A DNA stretch of 64,000 bases from Laceyella tengchongensis (lineage in GTDB: Bacteria; Bacillota; Bacilli; Thermoactinomycetales; Thermoactinomycetaceae), in NCBI RefSeq assembly GCF_900182735.1, contig NZ_FXTU01000005.1:124001-188000 (forward strand), written 5' to 3'. The translations under genes were made by a program, and so were the position numbers. Positions within the stretch are counted from its first letter, which is position 1. Each line of letters opens with the position of its first letter. Below, piece after piece: positions 32,594 through 42,403 of this stretch. The notes below the pieces were generated by a model. That model was not told where the DNA came from. It worked only from the letters and a program-made list of their open reading frames with translations, and searched no databases.

Positions 32594-33567
32594 TGAATCC
32601 GTGGCTAGTGCTGGGTCCGGTGATCTTGCTCTTGATCGTGTTGGGGTTTGTTACATACGCAATCTTTTTTGAGCGGAAAGTGCTTGGATGGATACAAGGC
32701 CGCATCGGGCCCAATCGTGTGGGGCCGTGGGGGCTGTTGCAGACCGTCGCTGACGTGCTCAAACTGCTTCTCAAAGAGGATGTCACACCGAAAAAAGCGG
32801 ATTTGGCCCTGTTTAAGCTCGCCCCCGCGCTGGCGTTTATTCCGGCGTTTGCCATCCTGGCGGTGATTCCTTTCACCGACACCATCCAATTCGCCGATTT
32901 TGCGGTGGGACTTTTGTATTATCTGGCCTTGTCCAGCGTTACCATCATTGCGATCTTAGTTGGCGGTTGGTCTTCAAATAACAAATACGCGCTTTTGGGC
33001 GGGATGCGTTCTGCGGCGCAAATGATCAGTTATGAGATTCCGCTGGTGATGTCAGTGGTGGGCATCATCATGACTGTGGGATCGCTCAACCTGAACGAGA
33101 TTGTGGAAGCGCAAAAAGAGGTCTGGTTCATCTTCCCGCAGGCGATTGGGTTCGTCGTCTTTTTGATCGCTTCCATCTCGGAATTGAACCGAACCCCGTT
33201 TGACCTCCCGGAAGCGGAGTCGGAGTTGGTGGCCGGTTATCATGTGGAATATTCGGGATTCCGCTTCGCCTTCTTCATGTTGACGGAATATGTGTACATG
33301 TTTGCGATGGCTTCTTTGACCACTGTGCTTTATCTGGGAGGCTGGAATGCGCCGTTCGGCCTTACTTTTATCCCACCGATCGTTTGGTTTGTGTTGAAAT
33401 TCGGGTTTATCGTATTCTTCCTCATCTGGTTGAGAGGGACGTTCCCGCGGATTCGTGTCGACCAGCTGATGCAATTCGCTTGGAAAGTATTGTTGCCGCT
33501 GGCACTGTTGAACATCCTGGTGACGGCGCTGTTAAAAGAAGTCCCCTTCTTGGGGAAATTCTATTGA
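32593..33567 (+). CDS. nuoH: Complex I subunit NuoH
   Basis: A 324-residue membrane subunit (ND1) with eight or nine helices at the junction of the peripheral and membrane arms. Signatures ERKVLGWIQGRIGPNRVGPWG and the quinone-chamber loop SELNRTPFDLPEAESELVAG are present. The ATG at 32593 overlaps the nuoD stop; a TTG three nt earlier is possible. Confidence 0.97.
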   Translation: MNPWLVLGPVILLLIVLGFVTYAIFFERKVLGWIQGRIGPNRVGPWGLLQTVADVLKLLLKEDVTPKKADLALFKLAPALAFIPAFAILAVIPFTDTIQFADFAVGLLYYLALSSVTIIAILVGGWSSNNKYALLGGMRSAAQMISYEIPLVMSVVGIIMTVGSLNLNEIVEAQKEVWFIFPQAIGFVVFLIASISELNRTPFDLPEAESELVAGYHVEYSGFRFAFFMLTEYVYMFAMASLTTVLYLGGWNAPFGLTFIPPIVWFVLKFGFIVFFLIWLRGTFPRIRVDQLMQFAWKVLLPLALLNILVTALLKEVPFLGKFY

Positions 33568-33585
33568 ACGGGAAGGTGATTGGCG

Positions 33586-34038
33586 ATGTTAGGACTGGTT
33601 AAAGGGTTGGGCATTACCCTAAAAAATATGGCCAAACCCAAAGTCACCTACAAGTATCCGGATGAGCCGCTGGTCATGCCAGATCGCTTTCGCGGAATTC
33701 AGCATTTTGATCCTGAAAAATGCATTGTCTGCAACCAATGTGCGCGCATCTGCCCGACGGATTGCATCACGTTGACGGGCAAGAAGCATCCAGATCCGGA
33801 ACAAAAGGGCAAAGTCATCGATACCTACGACATTAATTTTGAAATTTGCATCTTGTGCGATTTGTGCACAGAAGTGTGCCCGACGGAAGCGATCGTGATG
33901 ACAAACAACTTCGAATTGGCGGTGTACAGCCGGGATGAGTTGTTTAAGGATTTAAACTGGCTCCACAACAACAACACTCACATCCGTTCGGAAAACAGCA
34001 CCAATCTCATGCCGAAAGCAGGGGGAAAAGCAAAATGA
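33586..34038 (+). CDS. nuoI: Complex I subunit NuoI
   Basis: Ferredoxin-like subunit with two 4Fe-4S clusters that feed NuoB. The 150-residue protein has both motifs: CIVCNQCARICP and CILCDLCTEVCP. GGAAGGTGAT precedes the ATG; an in-frame TTG two codons earlier is less likely. ATGA overlap with nuoJ. Confidence 0.97.
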   Translation: MLGLVKGLGITLKNMAKPKVTYKYPDEPLVMPDRFRGIQHFDPEKCIVCNQCARICPTDCITLTGKKHPDPEQKGKVIDTYDINFEICILCDLCTEVCPTEAIVMTNNFELAVYSRDELFKDLNWLHNNNTHIRSENSTNLMPKAGGKAK

Positions 34039-34547
34039 GTTTTCAGTTTTCCGGCGAGTTCATCGCGTTTTTCATCCTGTCAGTCATGGCGATCTGCGGA
34101 GCCGTTTTCATGATTAATGCTACCCGCGTCATTCACATGGCTTTGTCGCTGGCATTTACTTTTTTCAGTATTGCGGGGATCTACTTGTTGCTGGAAGCGG
34201 AATTTCTGGCGGTGATCCAGATTCTCATATACACGGGTGCGGTTTCGATTCTCATGTTGTTCGGCATCATGCTGACCAAGCATAAAGAGGAAGAGCAACC
34301 ATCCATTAGCTCCTGGCATAGCATCATCAGTTTTTGCGCGACTGGGGCGTTGTTCGGTTTGCTCATTTGGGTTATTTACCGGTCTCCACTGGTTAGCCAA
34401 GCGCCCCAAAAGGCAGCGGCCACGGTGGGACAATTGGGGGGAAGTGTATTTAAACAATACGTCATCCCATTTGAATTGACATCGGTGCTACTGCTGGTGG
34501 CCTTGGTGGGGGCCGTGATCTTGGCCAAGAGGGAGGGGAAAAAATGA
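34035..34547 (+). CDS. nuoJ: Complex I subunit NuoJ
   Basis: A 170-residue membrane subunit (ND6) with five helices; the characteristic AEFLAVIQILIYTGAVSILMLF segment is present. Overlaps both neighbours by ATGA, indicating tight translational coupling. Confidence 0.95.
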   Translation: MSFQFSGEFIAFFILSVMAICGAVFMINATRVIHMALSLAFTFFSIAGIYLLLEAEFLAVIQILIYTGAVSILMLFGIMLTKHKEEEQPSISSWHSIISFCATGALFGLLIWVIYRSPLVSQAPQKAAATVGQLGGSVFKQYVIPFELTSVLLLVALVGAVILAKREGKK

Positions 34548-34855
34548 CGCTCACACTTACTTCTTACTTGGCTTTGGCGGCGATCCTCTTCGTCATTGGC
34601 TTATATGGCGTGCTCACCAAGCGCAATGCCGTGCTGGTGCTGTTTTCGATCGAATTGATGCTCAACGCGGCGAACATCAATCTTGTCGCTTTTTCCAAAT
34701 ACGGATTGTTCCCGGGAGTGACCGGTCAAGTTTTTACTTTGTTCACGATCACGGTGGCGGCCGCGGAAGCCGCTGTCGGTATCGCCATTCTCATCGCATT
34801 GTACCGCAACCGCGAAACGGCTGAAGCGGATCGTTACAATTCGATGAAAGGCTGA
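34544..34855 (+). CDS. nuoK: Complex I subunit NuoK
   Basis: A 103-residue, three-helix subunit (ND4L) with conserved buried glutamates in SIELMLNAANINLVAF and TVAAAEAAVGIAI. ATGA overlap with nuoJ. A 76-bp gap with a small GTTCT/AGAAC inverted repeat separates it from nuoL. Confidence 0.96.
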   Translation: MTLTLTSYLALAAILFVIGLYGVLTKRNAVLVLFSIELMLNAANINLVAFSKYGLFPGVTGQVFTLFTITVAAAEAAVGIAILIALYRNRETAEADRYNSMKG

Positions 34856-34931
34856 TCGTCCGAAATGCGCCGTTTTCACGGTCAGAATGCAAAATACGTT
34901 CTAATCAGAACAAAAGAAGGAAGGATTCAAT

Positions 34932-36782
34932 ATGGGCACAAATGTTGCTTTGCTGATTCCCCTCTTTCCTTTTCTCGCCTTTCTGTTTCTGCTCATGGGC
35001 AAGAAATGGGCGAAACCTGTCATTGCGGGAATGGGGATCGTGGCGACCGGGCTCTCCTTTCTGTTGACGCTGCCACTGGTGTGGAACAGCGCGATTGGAG
35101 GGCCACTGTTGGCATGGCAGTTCCCCTGGTTATCCATAGAAGACCAAATGGTCCAGTTGTCAGTGACGTTGGGACCTTTGCAAGTATTGATGTTGTTGAT
35201 CGTGACCAGCGTCAGCTTATTGGTTCAGCTTTACTCCTACGGTTACATGCATGCTGATGCGCGGTTTCACGTGTTTTACGCCTATCTGTCCCTATTCACT
35301 TGTTCGATGCTTGGCTTAGTGATGTCGGCCAATCTGTTGCAGATTTATGTATTCTGGGAATTGGTTGGGGTCTGTTCTTTCTTGTTGGTCGGCTTTTGGT
35401 ATACGAAACCGGAGGCCAAAAAGGCCGCCAAAAAGGCGTTCATTGTTACGCGGATCGGAGACATCGGCCTGTTTATCGCCATCTGTCTGATCTTCTGGCG
35501 CGTGGGCAGTTTTGAAGTGGATGCGCTGGCGAAGGCAGTGAGTAGCGGACAACTGAACGCAGGCTGGCTGTCATTGGTCGCCATTCTGATATTTGTCGGT
35601 GCTGTGGGCAAATCGGGCCAATTTCCACTCCATACCTGGTTGCCCGATGCGATGGAGGGCCCCACGCCGGTCAGCGCGCTGATCCACGCCGCGACGATGG
35701 TGGCCGCAGGCGTGTACTTGGTAGCCAATCTCTTTTTTCTGTTTGCGGCATCGGACTTAGCCATGGATGTAGTGGCTTATGTTGGCGGATTTACAGCACT
35801 GTTTGCCGCTACCATCGGGATTGCGCAAACCGATATCAAACGCGTGTTGGCTTACTCCACAGTGAGCCAATTGGGCTACATGATGCTCGCGCTCGGCTCG
35901 GCGGGTTATACAGCAGGCGTGTTTCATTTGACCACGCATGCATTCTTTAAAGCGCTGTTGTTCTTGGCGGCTGGGGCGGTCATCACCGCGTTCGACCATC
36001 AACAGGATCTCCGTCAGATGGGGGGATTGTGGAAAACGCATCGCTGGCTGGGTGTGTGGTTTTTGATTGGCTGTCTGTCGATTGCGGGGATTCCTCCGTT
36101 TGCCGGATTTTTCTCCAAAGATGAAATTCTGGCGGCCGTTTATCAGGCAGGGAGAATGGATTTGTTCGTTATCGGCTTGTTGGCGGCGTTCTTCACTGCA
36201 TTTTACATGTTCCGCCTCTTTTTCCTCGCTTTCGCGGGTGAAAGTCGCGGCCAGGCTCAGACCAAAGCCGTGCCTACCGTGATGATGGCTCCACTCGCTG
36301 TGCTGGCGGTCATGGCGACGGCAAGTGGTTTGGCCAATCTGCCCGGACACTGGTTCGATCATTGGCTGGCGCCTGTGTCGGCTAAGACCGGAGCTCCGCT
36401 CTGGTTGCCGGTGGTGGCCATCTTGGTGTCTGTCTTGGGAATGGGCTTGGCGACGATGATGTACGGCGTGCGCAAATGGGATGCTACCAAGTGGGCAAAA
36501 GCCGTACCATGGCTCCATCAGCTGGTGTTGCGCAAATACTATGTGGATGAGTGCTACCAAGTGTTGGTTGTCTGGCCGCTCAAAGGGTTCGGTTGGGTGC
36601 TCAACGGCTGGGACCGGTTTGTGATCGGTGGTCTCGTCCACTTGAGCGGCTGGTTCATGTCGGCGTTCGGCGGCCTTGGTTCCCGGTTGCAGACAGGTCA
36701 GGCGCAAACATATGCCTTGATTAGCGTGATCGGACTTGTCCTATTATTCGTCGGCTTGACAGCGGGGAGGTTGTTCCAATGA
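34932..36782 (+). CDS. nuoL: Complex I proton-pumping subunit NuoL
   Basis: Antiporter-like subunit (ND5), 616 residues, about 16 helices. The HTWLPDAMEGPTPVSALIHAATMVAAGVYL region and FTALFAATIGIAQTDIKRVLAYSTVSQLGYMM are standard, and the C-terminal long lateral helix region is present. GAAGGAAGG precedes the ATG; ATGA overlap with nuoM. Confidence 0.97.
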   Translation: MGTNVALLIPLFPFLAFLFLLMGKKWAKPVIAGMGIVATGLSFLLTLPLVWNSAIGGPLLAWQFPWLSIEDQMVQLSVTLGPLQVLMLLIVTSVSLLVQLYSYGYMHADARFHVFYAYLSLFTCSMLGLVMSANLLQIYVFWELVGVCSFLLVGFWYTKPEAKKAAKKAFIVTRIGDIGLFIAICLIFWRVGSFEVDALAKAVSSGQLNAGWLSLVAILIFVGAVGKSGQFPLHTWLPDAMEGPTPVSALIHAATMVAAGVYLVANLFFLFAASDLAMDVVAYVGGFTALFAATIGIAQTDIKRVLAYSTVSQLGYMMLALGSAGYTAGVFHLTTHAFFKALLFLAAGAVITAFDHQQDLRQMGGLWKTHRWLGVWFLIGCLSIAGIPPFAGFFSKDEILAAVYQAGRMDLFVIGLLAAFFTAFYMFRLFFLAFAGESRGQAQTKAVPTVMMAPLAVLAVMATASGLANLPGHWFDHWLAPVSAKTGAPLWLPVVAILVSVLGMGLATMMYGVRKWDATKWAKAVPWLHQLVLRKYYVDECYQVLVVWPLKGFGWVLNGWDRFVIGGLVHLSGWFMSAFGGLGSRLQTGQAQTYALISVIGLVLLFVGLTAGRLFQ

Positions 36783-38320
36783 CCCAATGGTTAAACGCAC
36801 TGCCGACACTCATCACTTTCGCGCCCTTGATCGGCCTCGCCGTCTTGCTTTTCTTGCCCCAAGATAAGACCCGCGCCCACCGCATGGTGGGGATTGCGGG
36901 AACCTTGCCGTCATTGGTGCTGGCGTTGGTGATGTTTGGGCGGTTTGACCCATTGAAGCAAGGGCTACAATGGGCGCAGTCGATACCGTGGTTTGACATT
37001 CCGCTGGGCTTGATCAATCGGCAAGCTCCGGCGACCAAGCTTGTGTTCAATTACAGCATGGGAGTGGATGGCCTGTCGATGCCGCTGGTGGTGCTGACCT
37101 GCCTTGTTGCCACATTGGCCGCCATTGCTTCTGTGTATGTGAAACAGCGTACCAAAGCTTATTACACGTTGTTGTTGCTGTTGCTTGTCGGGATGAACGG
37201 GGTTTTTCTGTCCGCCAACTTCTTCTTGTTCTTTATCTTCTTTGAAGTGACGTTGGTTGCGGCATTTTTCTTGATCGGTATTTGGGGATTCCTAGGGCGG
37301 GAGAAAGCAGCTAACCACTTTTTGCTCTACAACGGGCTGGGCTCTGGCTTTCTGCTGTTTGCCATGATCGGTTTGCTCTTGTTATCGGGTTCACTGGATT
37401 ATGCAACCATTCAACAACAGGCGGGCGGGCTGGTCAAACAGCTCCATCTGTTGGAACCGCAACAGGTAAGCTTGGTTTGGTTGATTTTTATTTCGCTGAT
37501 CGTGGCGTTTGCAATCAAGCTTCCGATGTTCCCTTTCCACTCCTGGATGTTGCGGGTGCATGTAGAGGCCCCCACTCCAGTGGTGATGATTCACTCTGGC
37601 GTATTGTTGAAAATGGGCGCCTACGGGCTGATTCGCTTTGGCGTCGGTTTCTTTCCTGGATTGATGGACCGGGCGGCGACGGTGCTGGCCGTATTGGGAT
37701 TGGTGAATATCCTGTATGGAGCCATTCTGGCCTTTGTGGAGACGGAGCTGAAACGGGTGCTGGCTTATTCCAGTGTCAGCCACATGGGCATCATCCTGTT
37801 CGGCTTGGCTGCGATGAATGAGGCTGGCTTAAAGGGGGCGGTGTTCCAATCGGTATCCCATGGGTTGATTTCAGCCTTGCTCTTCTTTATCGTCGGTAGC
37901 CTGTATGAGCGGACCAAAACGACGGAGCTAAACGAACTCGGGGGCCTTGCCAAGCCGATGCCGATCCTGTCGGGTTTGCTCTTGTTCGGGGGGATGGCTT
38001 TGTTGGGGTTACCGGGATTGTCAGGATTCATCAGTGAATTCATGGCCTTCTTGGGATTGTTTCAAGAACGGCCGATTGTGGCCGCAGTGGGAGCGCTAGG
38101 GTTGGTGCTGGCGGCGGCGTACACGTTGCGCGCTTGCTTAAAAACCACTTTTGGGCCGCTCAAGGAGCGCTTTAGCGACACGGCTGACGTCAAAGGATGG
38201 GAAGTTGGCTCCCTGTTTACACTGGTGTTTTTAATCGTAGTCATCGGGGTTTATCCGGCTGTGCTGGCCTATCCGATGGAACAGACAGTGGAAGTTATTT
38301 TAGCGGGAATAGGAGGGTAG
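36779..38320 (+). CDS. nuoM: Complex I proton-pumping subunit NuoM
   Basis: Antiporter-like subunit (ND4), 513 residues, about 14 helices. The HSWMLRVHVEAPTPVVMIHSGVLLKMGAYGL and ETELKRVLAYSSVSHMG segments carry the conserved Lys and His of the proton path. Coupled to nuoL by overlap. Confidence 0.97.
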   Translation: MTQWLNALPTLITFAPLIGLAVLLFLPQDKTRAHRMVGIAGTLPSLVLALVMFGRFDPLKQGLQWAQSIPWFDIPLGLINRQAPATKLVFNYSMGVDGLSMPLVVLTCLVATLAAIASVYVKQRTKAYYTLLLLLLVGMNGVFLSANFFLFFIFFEVTLVAAFFLIGIWGFLGREKAANHFLLYNGLGSGFLLFAMIGLLLLSGSLDYATIQQQAGGLVKQLHLLEPQQVSLVWLIFISLIVAFAIKLPMFPFHSWMLRVHVEAPTPVVMIHSGVLLKMGAYGLIRFGVGFFPGLMDRAATVLAVLGLVNILYGAILAFVETELKRVLAYSSVSHMGIILFGLAAMNEAGLKGAVFQSVSHGLISALLFFIVGSLYERTKTTELNELGGLAKPMPILSGLLLFGGMALLGLPGLSGFISEFMAFLGLFQERPIVAAVGALGLVLAAAYTLRACLKTTFGPLKERFSDTADVKGWEVGSLFTLVFLIVVIGVYPAVLAYPMEQTVEVILAGIGG

Positions 38321-38324
38321 AGGC

Positions 38325-39842
38325 GTGGAACAAATATTGCTCGATTTTGATCTGAGGGTGATGGCGCCCGAGTTGGTGATTGTCTCTGCCGCCGCCCTCC
38401 TTTCCATCATTGATTTGTTGCTGAAGGAATCGCGTTCGCGCAAAGTGATCGGCTGGTTCGGCTTAGCGGCGGTCGTGCTGGCTGGTGTGTTCGTGACGAT
38501 GGCGTTCGGGCATGAGCCCTATCAGATCTTGGATGATACTTATCGCATCGATTCATTTAGCTTGATGTTCAAAGCGATCTTGCTGGCCGGAACCGCCGGG
38601 GTCTTTCTGCTTTCCCTGGCGTCGGGGCAGGAAGAGTGGAAGTCGCGGGAAGGCGAATACTACTATCTGCTCCTCACTGCCTTGCTCGGGGCGATGGTGA
38701 TGGTTTCCTCCGCTGATTTAATCACATTGTTTGTGGGATTGGAACTGCTGAGCCTTTCCTCCTACATCTTGGTGGGCATCCGCAAAGAGCAAGGGGAAGC
38801 CAATGAAGCGGCTTGGAAATACGTGGTGCTCGGGGGAGTTTCCAGCGCGTTCATCCTGTATGGGATGTCGTTTGCCTACGGCCTTGCAGGTAGCACGAAC
38901 TTGTTTGAAATTAGCCAACGTTTCGCCGAAGGGATGGGCGGCTCAGGGCACTTGTTTATTTACTTGTCCCTCTTCTTAATGATGGTGGGATTTGGTTTTA
39001 AGGTTGCCTTTGCGCCGTTTCATATGTGGGCTCCCGATGTGTATCAAGGGGCGTCCACGCCGATAGCCGCCTTTTTGGCCATCGTGTCCAAAACAGCTGC
39101 GTTCGCTTTTATCATCCGGGTGCTCCTTGTGGCTTACAGCCCGTTGATGTCCGACGCGAGCTGGATGGAAGTGGTCTCGTGGATGTTGATGATCGTCGCT
39201 GCTTTGTCAATGATTTTGGGCAACACGATCGCTTTGAGGCAGACCAATGCCAAACGGTTAATGGCTTATTCCAGCATTGCCCAAGCCGGCTACCTCGTTG
39301 TACCGTTTGCAACGATTGGCTTGGTGCCGTTTGACCTGTTCCCTAGTATGCTGTTCTATTTGGTCGCGTATTTGTTCATGACCTTCGGGGCATTTGTAGT
39401 GATTGAATTCGTCACCAAAGACCGGGGGCATGGAGGCATTAGCGCGTTTGCGGGATTGTCCCGGCGTTCGCCGTGGTTGGCGGCAGCCATGACCCTGTTT
39501 CTAATATCTTTGGCGGGGTTACCGTTGACCGCTGGTTTTTTCGGGAAGTTTTATTTGATCACTAGCACGCTGTTTAACAATCAGGAATGGTTGGCGGCAG
39601 TGATGATTTTGACGACCATTGTGTCGTACTACTATTACTTTGGTATTGTACGCCAAATGTATTTTCGACCTCCCTACTCCGATCAAAAAGTGCCGGTGCC
39701 ATGGTTGGCTACGGTCGCGATCCTGTTGGGAGTGGGTGGGACAATCGGCTTGGGTTTATTCCCCGAACCGCTCTTGGCGTTTATCGGTGAATTGGATTGG
39801 ACTTCGATGTTGTCCATCGCCTCCAACGGTGCACCCCAGTGA
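38325..39842 (+). CDS. nuoN: Complex I proton-pumping subunit NuoN
   Basis: Antiporter-like subunit (ND2), 505 residues, 13-14 helices. It has FHMWAPDVYQGASTPIAAFLA and RQTNAKRLMAYSSIAQAGY. The GTG start follows GGAGGGTAG four nt after nuoM. Last gene of the operon; a GC-rich hairpin follows. No nuoE, nuoF or nuoG is present. Confidence 0.97.
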   Translation: MEQILLDFDLRVMAPELVIVSAAALLSIIDLLLKESRSRKVIGWFGLAAVVLAGVFVTMAFGHEPYQILDDTYRIDSFSLMFKAILLAGTAGVFLLSLASGQEEWKSREGEYYYLLLTALLGAMVMVSSADLITLFVGLELLSLSSYILVGIRKEQGEANEAAWKYVVLGGVSSAFILYGMSFAYGLAGSTNLFEISQRFAEGMGGSGHLFIYLSLFLMMVGFGFKVAFAPFHMWAPDVYQGASTPIAAFLAIVSKTAAFAFIIRVLLVAYSPLMSDASWMEVVSWMLMIVAALSMILGNTIALRQTNAKRLMAYSSIAQAGYLVVPFATIGLVPFDLFPSMLFYLVAYLFMTFGAFVVIEFVTKDRGHGGISAFAGLSRRSPWLAAAMTLFLISLAGLPLTAGFFGKFYLITSTLFNNQEWLAAVMILTTIVSYYYYFGIVRQMYFRPPYSDQKVPVPWLATVAILLGVGGTIGLGLFPEPLLAFIGELDWTSMLSIASNGAPQ

Positions 39843-39859
39843 CGGTGCGGCCGCAGAAG

Positions 39860-39897
39860 AAACCCCCCGTTTGCGAAAAGCGAGCGGGGGGTTTAAT
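39860..39897 (+). terminator. Terminator of the nuo operon
   Basis: AAACCCCCCG pairs with CGGGGGGTTT with further inner pairing; only a short T-run follows, but stem strength is high and it lies directly after nuoN. Confidence 0.8.
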
Positions 39898-39923
39898 GTT
39901 GCTGACTTGTAATAAAAAATTCT

Positions 39924-39952
39924 TTGCTATTCAAGGCGTTTTTTTGTACCAT
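39924..39952 (+). promoter_or_regulatory. Candidate sigma-A promoter for ywzB-ywmB-murA
   Basis: TTGCTA, 17-bp spacer, TACCAT, 40 nt before the ywzB start and just after the nuo terminator. Confidence 0.5.
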
Positions 39953-39992
39953 GATACCATGTGCAGAACCTGCGATTGGGGGTGTGCATAAA

Positions 39993-40235
39993 ATGAATGG
40001 AGCAGGGCAACTGGCGATGGAATCATTGGTAAACATCCTCATCTCCCTCGGTAGCATCGTGTTTTGCTGGTGGATTCTGACGGGAGTTCGTTGGGATGTC
40101 CTCATTCGCCCCAACCGGGTGATGCAGGCCAGACTGTTGCTTTCGGTCATTTCGATTGTGCTAGGGCACGGTTTGGCATCGTTTGTGATCGACTATCTCG
40201 GATGGTCGCGGTTGGTGGGTACCCTGTTGCGATAA
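39993..40235 (+). CDS. ywzB: DUF1146 family membrane protein (YwzB)
   Basis: An 80-residue protein with two hydrophobic segments and the motif WWILTGVRWDVLIRP typical of DUF1146/YwzB. Function unknown. The frame is open from 39924, but the ATG at 39993 with GGGGGTG upstream is the proper start. It lies before ywmB and murA, as in B. subtilis. Confidence 0.88.
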   Translation: MNGAGQLAMESLVNILISLGSIVFCWWILTGVRWDVLIRPNRVMQARLLLSVISIVLGHGLASFVIDYLGWSRLVGTLLR

Positions 40236-40306
40236 AAGCGGAAGGTATAATCTTTGCCACGAATGCGAAAAATGGAAATAATGCCAATTCGTGGGAGAGG
40301 TTGAAA

Positions 40307-41038
40307 ATGAAAAATTTGCGCCGAATCGAATGGGGCTTGCTCATTGTGCTATCGCTGCTGTTGCAAGGGGCCCAGATGCAACCGATCGAACCTGAACAGC
40401 GGTTGCTAGCTGCTTTGCACACCCTGAACGTTCAACCTGAAGCTTTCACGCTGCACCATGGGGGACGCTTGCGTCAAGCCGTGCAAGCACAGCAGTTGGA
40501 AGACTGGGTACAACGTTTATCGCATGGGCTGGGTACGGGGAACGTGCATAAGACCGTCGGCCGAGATGGGGTAAAATACACGGCTGTCGACCAACGTTAT
40601 GGAAATACAGTAATCAAATTCATTGTTATTCATGATAGACTTGGAGATAAATATGTTACCCCATACGTGTCACTTCAATTGATGGGACGAGGGGTTCCGA
40701 CGCAATCCTTTCAAGCACTGAAGAGACGTTGTACAAGACTGTTGCAATCATATGGAATTATTGCCGATTATCATTTTTCGATCCGAGGCAGAACATTGAA
40801 TGTGACGACCGGGCTAGCGCAATATGCGCAAAAGGTGCTGACTCTGTTGGGAGCGAGGGAAGTGGAAGGGATGCGGACAGACCGCACTGTGAGCCTTTCC
40901 GCACGCTCCCCCGTGTTGCCTGCGGGCATTGAAACGGGCCGCGGCTCGATGAACCTGCAAGTGGCCGCACGGATGGATTCGGTAAGGCCCGCGGTTGTCC
41001 TGACAATCGGAACGCCCATCATAACCATAGAATACTAG
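40307..41038 (+). CDS. ywmB: YwmB family protein
   Basis: A 243-residue predicted exported or membrane-anchored protein (hydrophobic segment about 8-25) in the place of ywmB, whose family has a TATA-box-binding-like fold. The role is not established. GGGAGAGG precedes the ATG at 40307; a longer in-frame reading from 40064 is an overlap shadow. The stop lies about 20 nt before murA, so the genes are probably co-transcribed. Confidence 0.8.
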   Translation: MKNLRRIEWGLLIVLSLLLQGAQMQPIEPEQRLLAALHTLNVQPEAFTLHHGGRLRQAVQAQQLEDWVQRLSHGLGTGNVHKTVGRDGVKYTAVDQRYGNTVIKFIVIHDRLGDKYVTPYVSLQLMGRGVPTQSFQALKRRCTRLLQSYGIIADYHFSIRGRTLNVTTGLAQYAQKVLTLLGAREVEGMRTDRTVSLSARSPVLPAGIETGRGSMNLQVAARMDSVRPAVVLTIGTPIITIEY

Positions 41039-41057
41039 AATAATGGGGGGAAGAGTT

Positions 41058-42359
41058 TTGGAAAAGATCATTGTTCAAGGTGGAGCGCGCTTAAAAGGTA
41101 GAGTGAAGGTGCATGGAGCGAAAAACGCGGTGCTTCCGCTGATCGCAGCATCTTTGCTGGCTTCACGTGGGGATATCACCATTTTGGACGTCCCGATGCT
41201 GGAGGACGTGAAGACGATCACTCAAATGATGAAGTGTTTGGGTGTTAAAGTCGAATTGAAAGAAGATCAAGTCACCATCAACGCGGAGAAGGTGGCCTCC
41301 ACAGAGGCGCCTTATGAATTGATGCGCAAAATGAGAGCTTCGGTGTTGGTGATGGGTCCCTTGTTGGCGCGGAAGAAACATGCCCGCATTCCTCTGCCCG
41401 GCGGTTGTGCTATCGGTAGCCGGCCGATCGACTTGCACTTAAAAGGGTTTGAGGCGATGGGTGTGCAGTTTGAAACGGGACATGGCTACATCGAAGGGCG
41501 TGTCACCGACCGGTTGAGAGGTGCGACGATCTACCTTGATTTCCCGAGTGTGGGAGCGACGCAAAACATCATGATGGCGGCCGCTTTGGCGGAAGGACGC
41601 ACAGTGATTGAGAATGCAGCGTGCGAACCGGAGATCGTCGATTTGGCCAACTTCCTCAATGCGATGGGCGCTAAGGTGCGCGGCGCCGGAACGGACGAAA
41701 TCCGCATTGATGGGGTTGACTTCTTGCGCGGAACGGAATACACGGTCATTCCTGACCGGATCGAAGCGGGTACCTACATGGTAGCGGCAGCGATCACGCG
41801 CGGTGAAGTGTTTGTGGAAGGAGCCATCTCCGACCACTTGGTGCCGCTGATCGCCAAGTTACGTGAAATGGGCGTGCATGTGCTGGATGGGGAGAATGGC
41901 ATTCATGTCCGCGCTGAAGGAAAATTGAAGCCGGTGGATGTGAAGACGTTGCCATACCCAGGATTCCCAACAGACATTCAGTCACAGATGATGGCCCTCT
42001 TATTGACTGCGGACGGTAATAGTCTGTTGACGGAAACGGTGTTTGAAAACCGGTTTATGCACGTGGAAGAATTTAAACGGATGAATGCCCGGATCAAAAT
42101 TGACGGCCGCACGGCAATCATTGAAGGAGGTCACCCCTTGTCAGGTGCCCAAGTGAAAGCGACCGATTTGCGCGCGGGAGCTTCTCTGATCTTGGCTGGC
42201 TTGGTGGCGGAAGGGACGACCGAATTGACCGAGCTGCACCATGTTGACCGCGGCTATGTCGATATTGTAGGCAAACTGCGTGCGCTGGGCGCGAATATCA
42301 CTCGCGTGAATGTAGCGGAAGAGGAAGAAAGTCCAGTGCATCAAAAAACATTCGCATAA
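41058..42359 (+). CDS. murA: UDP-N-acetylglucosamine 1-carboxyvinyltransferase MurA
   Basis: First committed step of peptidoglycan synthesis: transfers enolpyruvate from PEP to UDP-GlcNAc. The 433-residue product has K22-N23 in GAKNAVLP and the catalytic, fosfomycin-target C117 in LPGGCAIGSRPID. I chose TTG at 41058: GGGGGGAAGAG lies just upstream and the product begins MEKIIVQGG as in B. subtilis MurAA, whereas the ATG at 41043 lies inside the ribosome site. It appears to be the only murA in the window, as murZ is missing from its usual place. Confidence 0.96.
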   Translation: MEKIIVQGGARLKGRVKVHGAKNAVLPLIAASLLASRGDITILDVPMLEDVKTITQMMKCLGVKVELKEDQVTINAEKVASTEAPYELMRKMRASVLVMGPLLARKKHARIPLPGGCAIGSRPIDLHLKGFEAMGVQFETGHGYIEGRVTDRLRGATIYLDFPSVGATQNIMMAAALAEGRTVIENAACEPEIVDLANFLNAMGAKVRGAGTDEIRIDGVDFLRGTEYTVIPDRIEAGTYMVAAAITRGEVFVEGAISDHLVPLIAKLREMGVHVLDGENGIHVRAEGKLKPVDVKTLPYPGFPTDIQSQMMALLLTADGNSLLTETVFENRFMHVEEFKRMNARIKIDGRTAIIEGGHPLSGAQVKATDLRAGASLILAGLVAEGTTELTELHHVDRGYVDIVGKLRALGANITRVNVAEEEESPVHQKTFA

Positions 42360-42371
42360 GATAAGCCAGCT

Positions 42372-42403
42372 CAAGCGGCATCCTTTGGGATGCCGCTTGT
42401 TTT
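42372..42403 (+). terminator. Intrinsic terminator after murA
   Basis: CAAGCGGCATCC pairs perfectly with GGATGCCGCTTG over a 4-nt loop, followed by TTTT. Confidence 0.92.
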
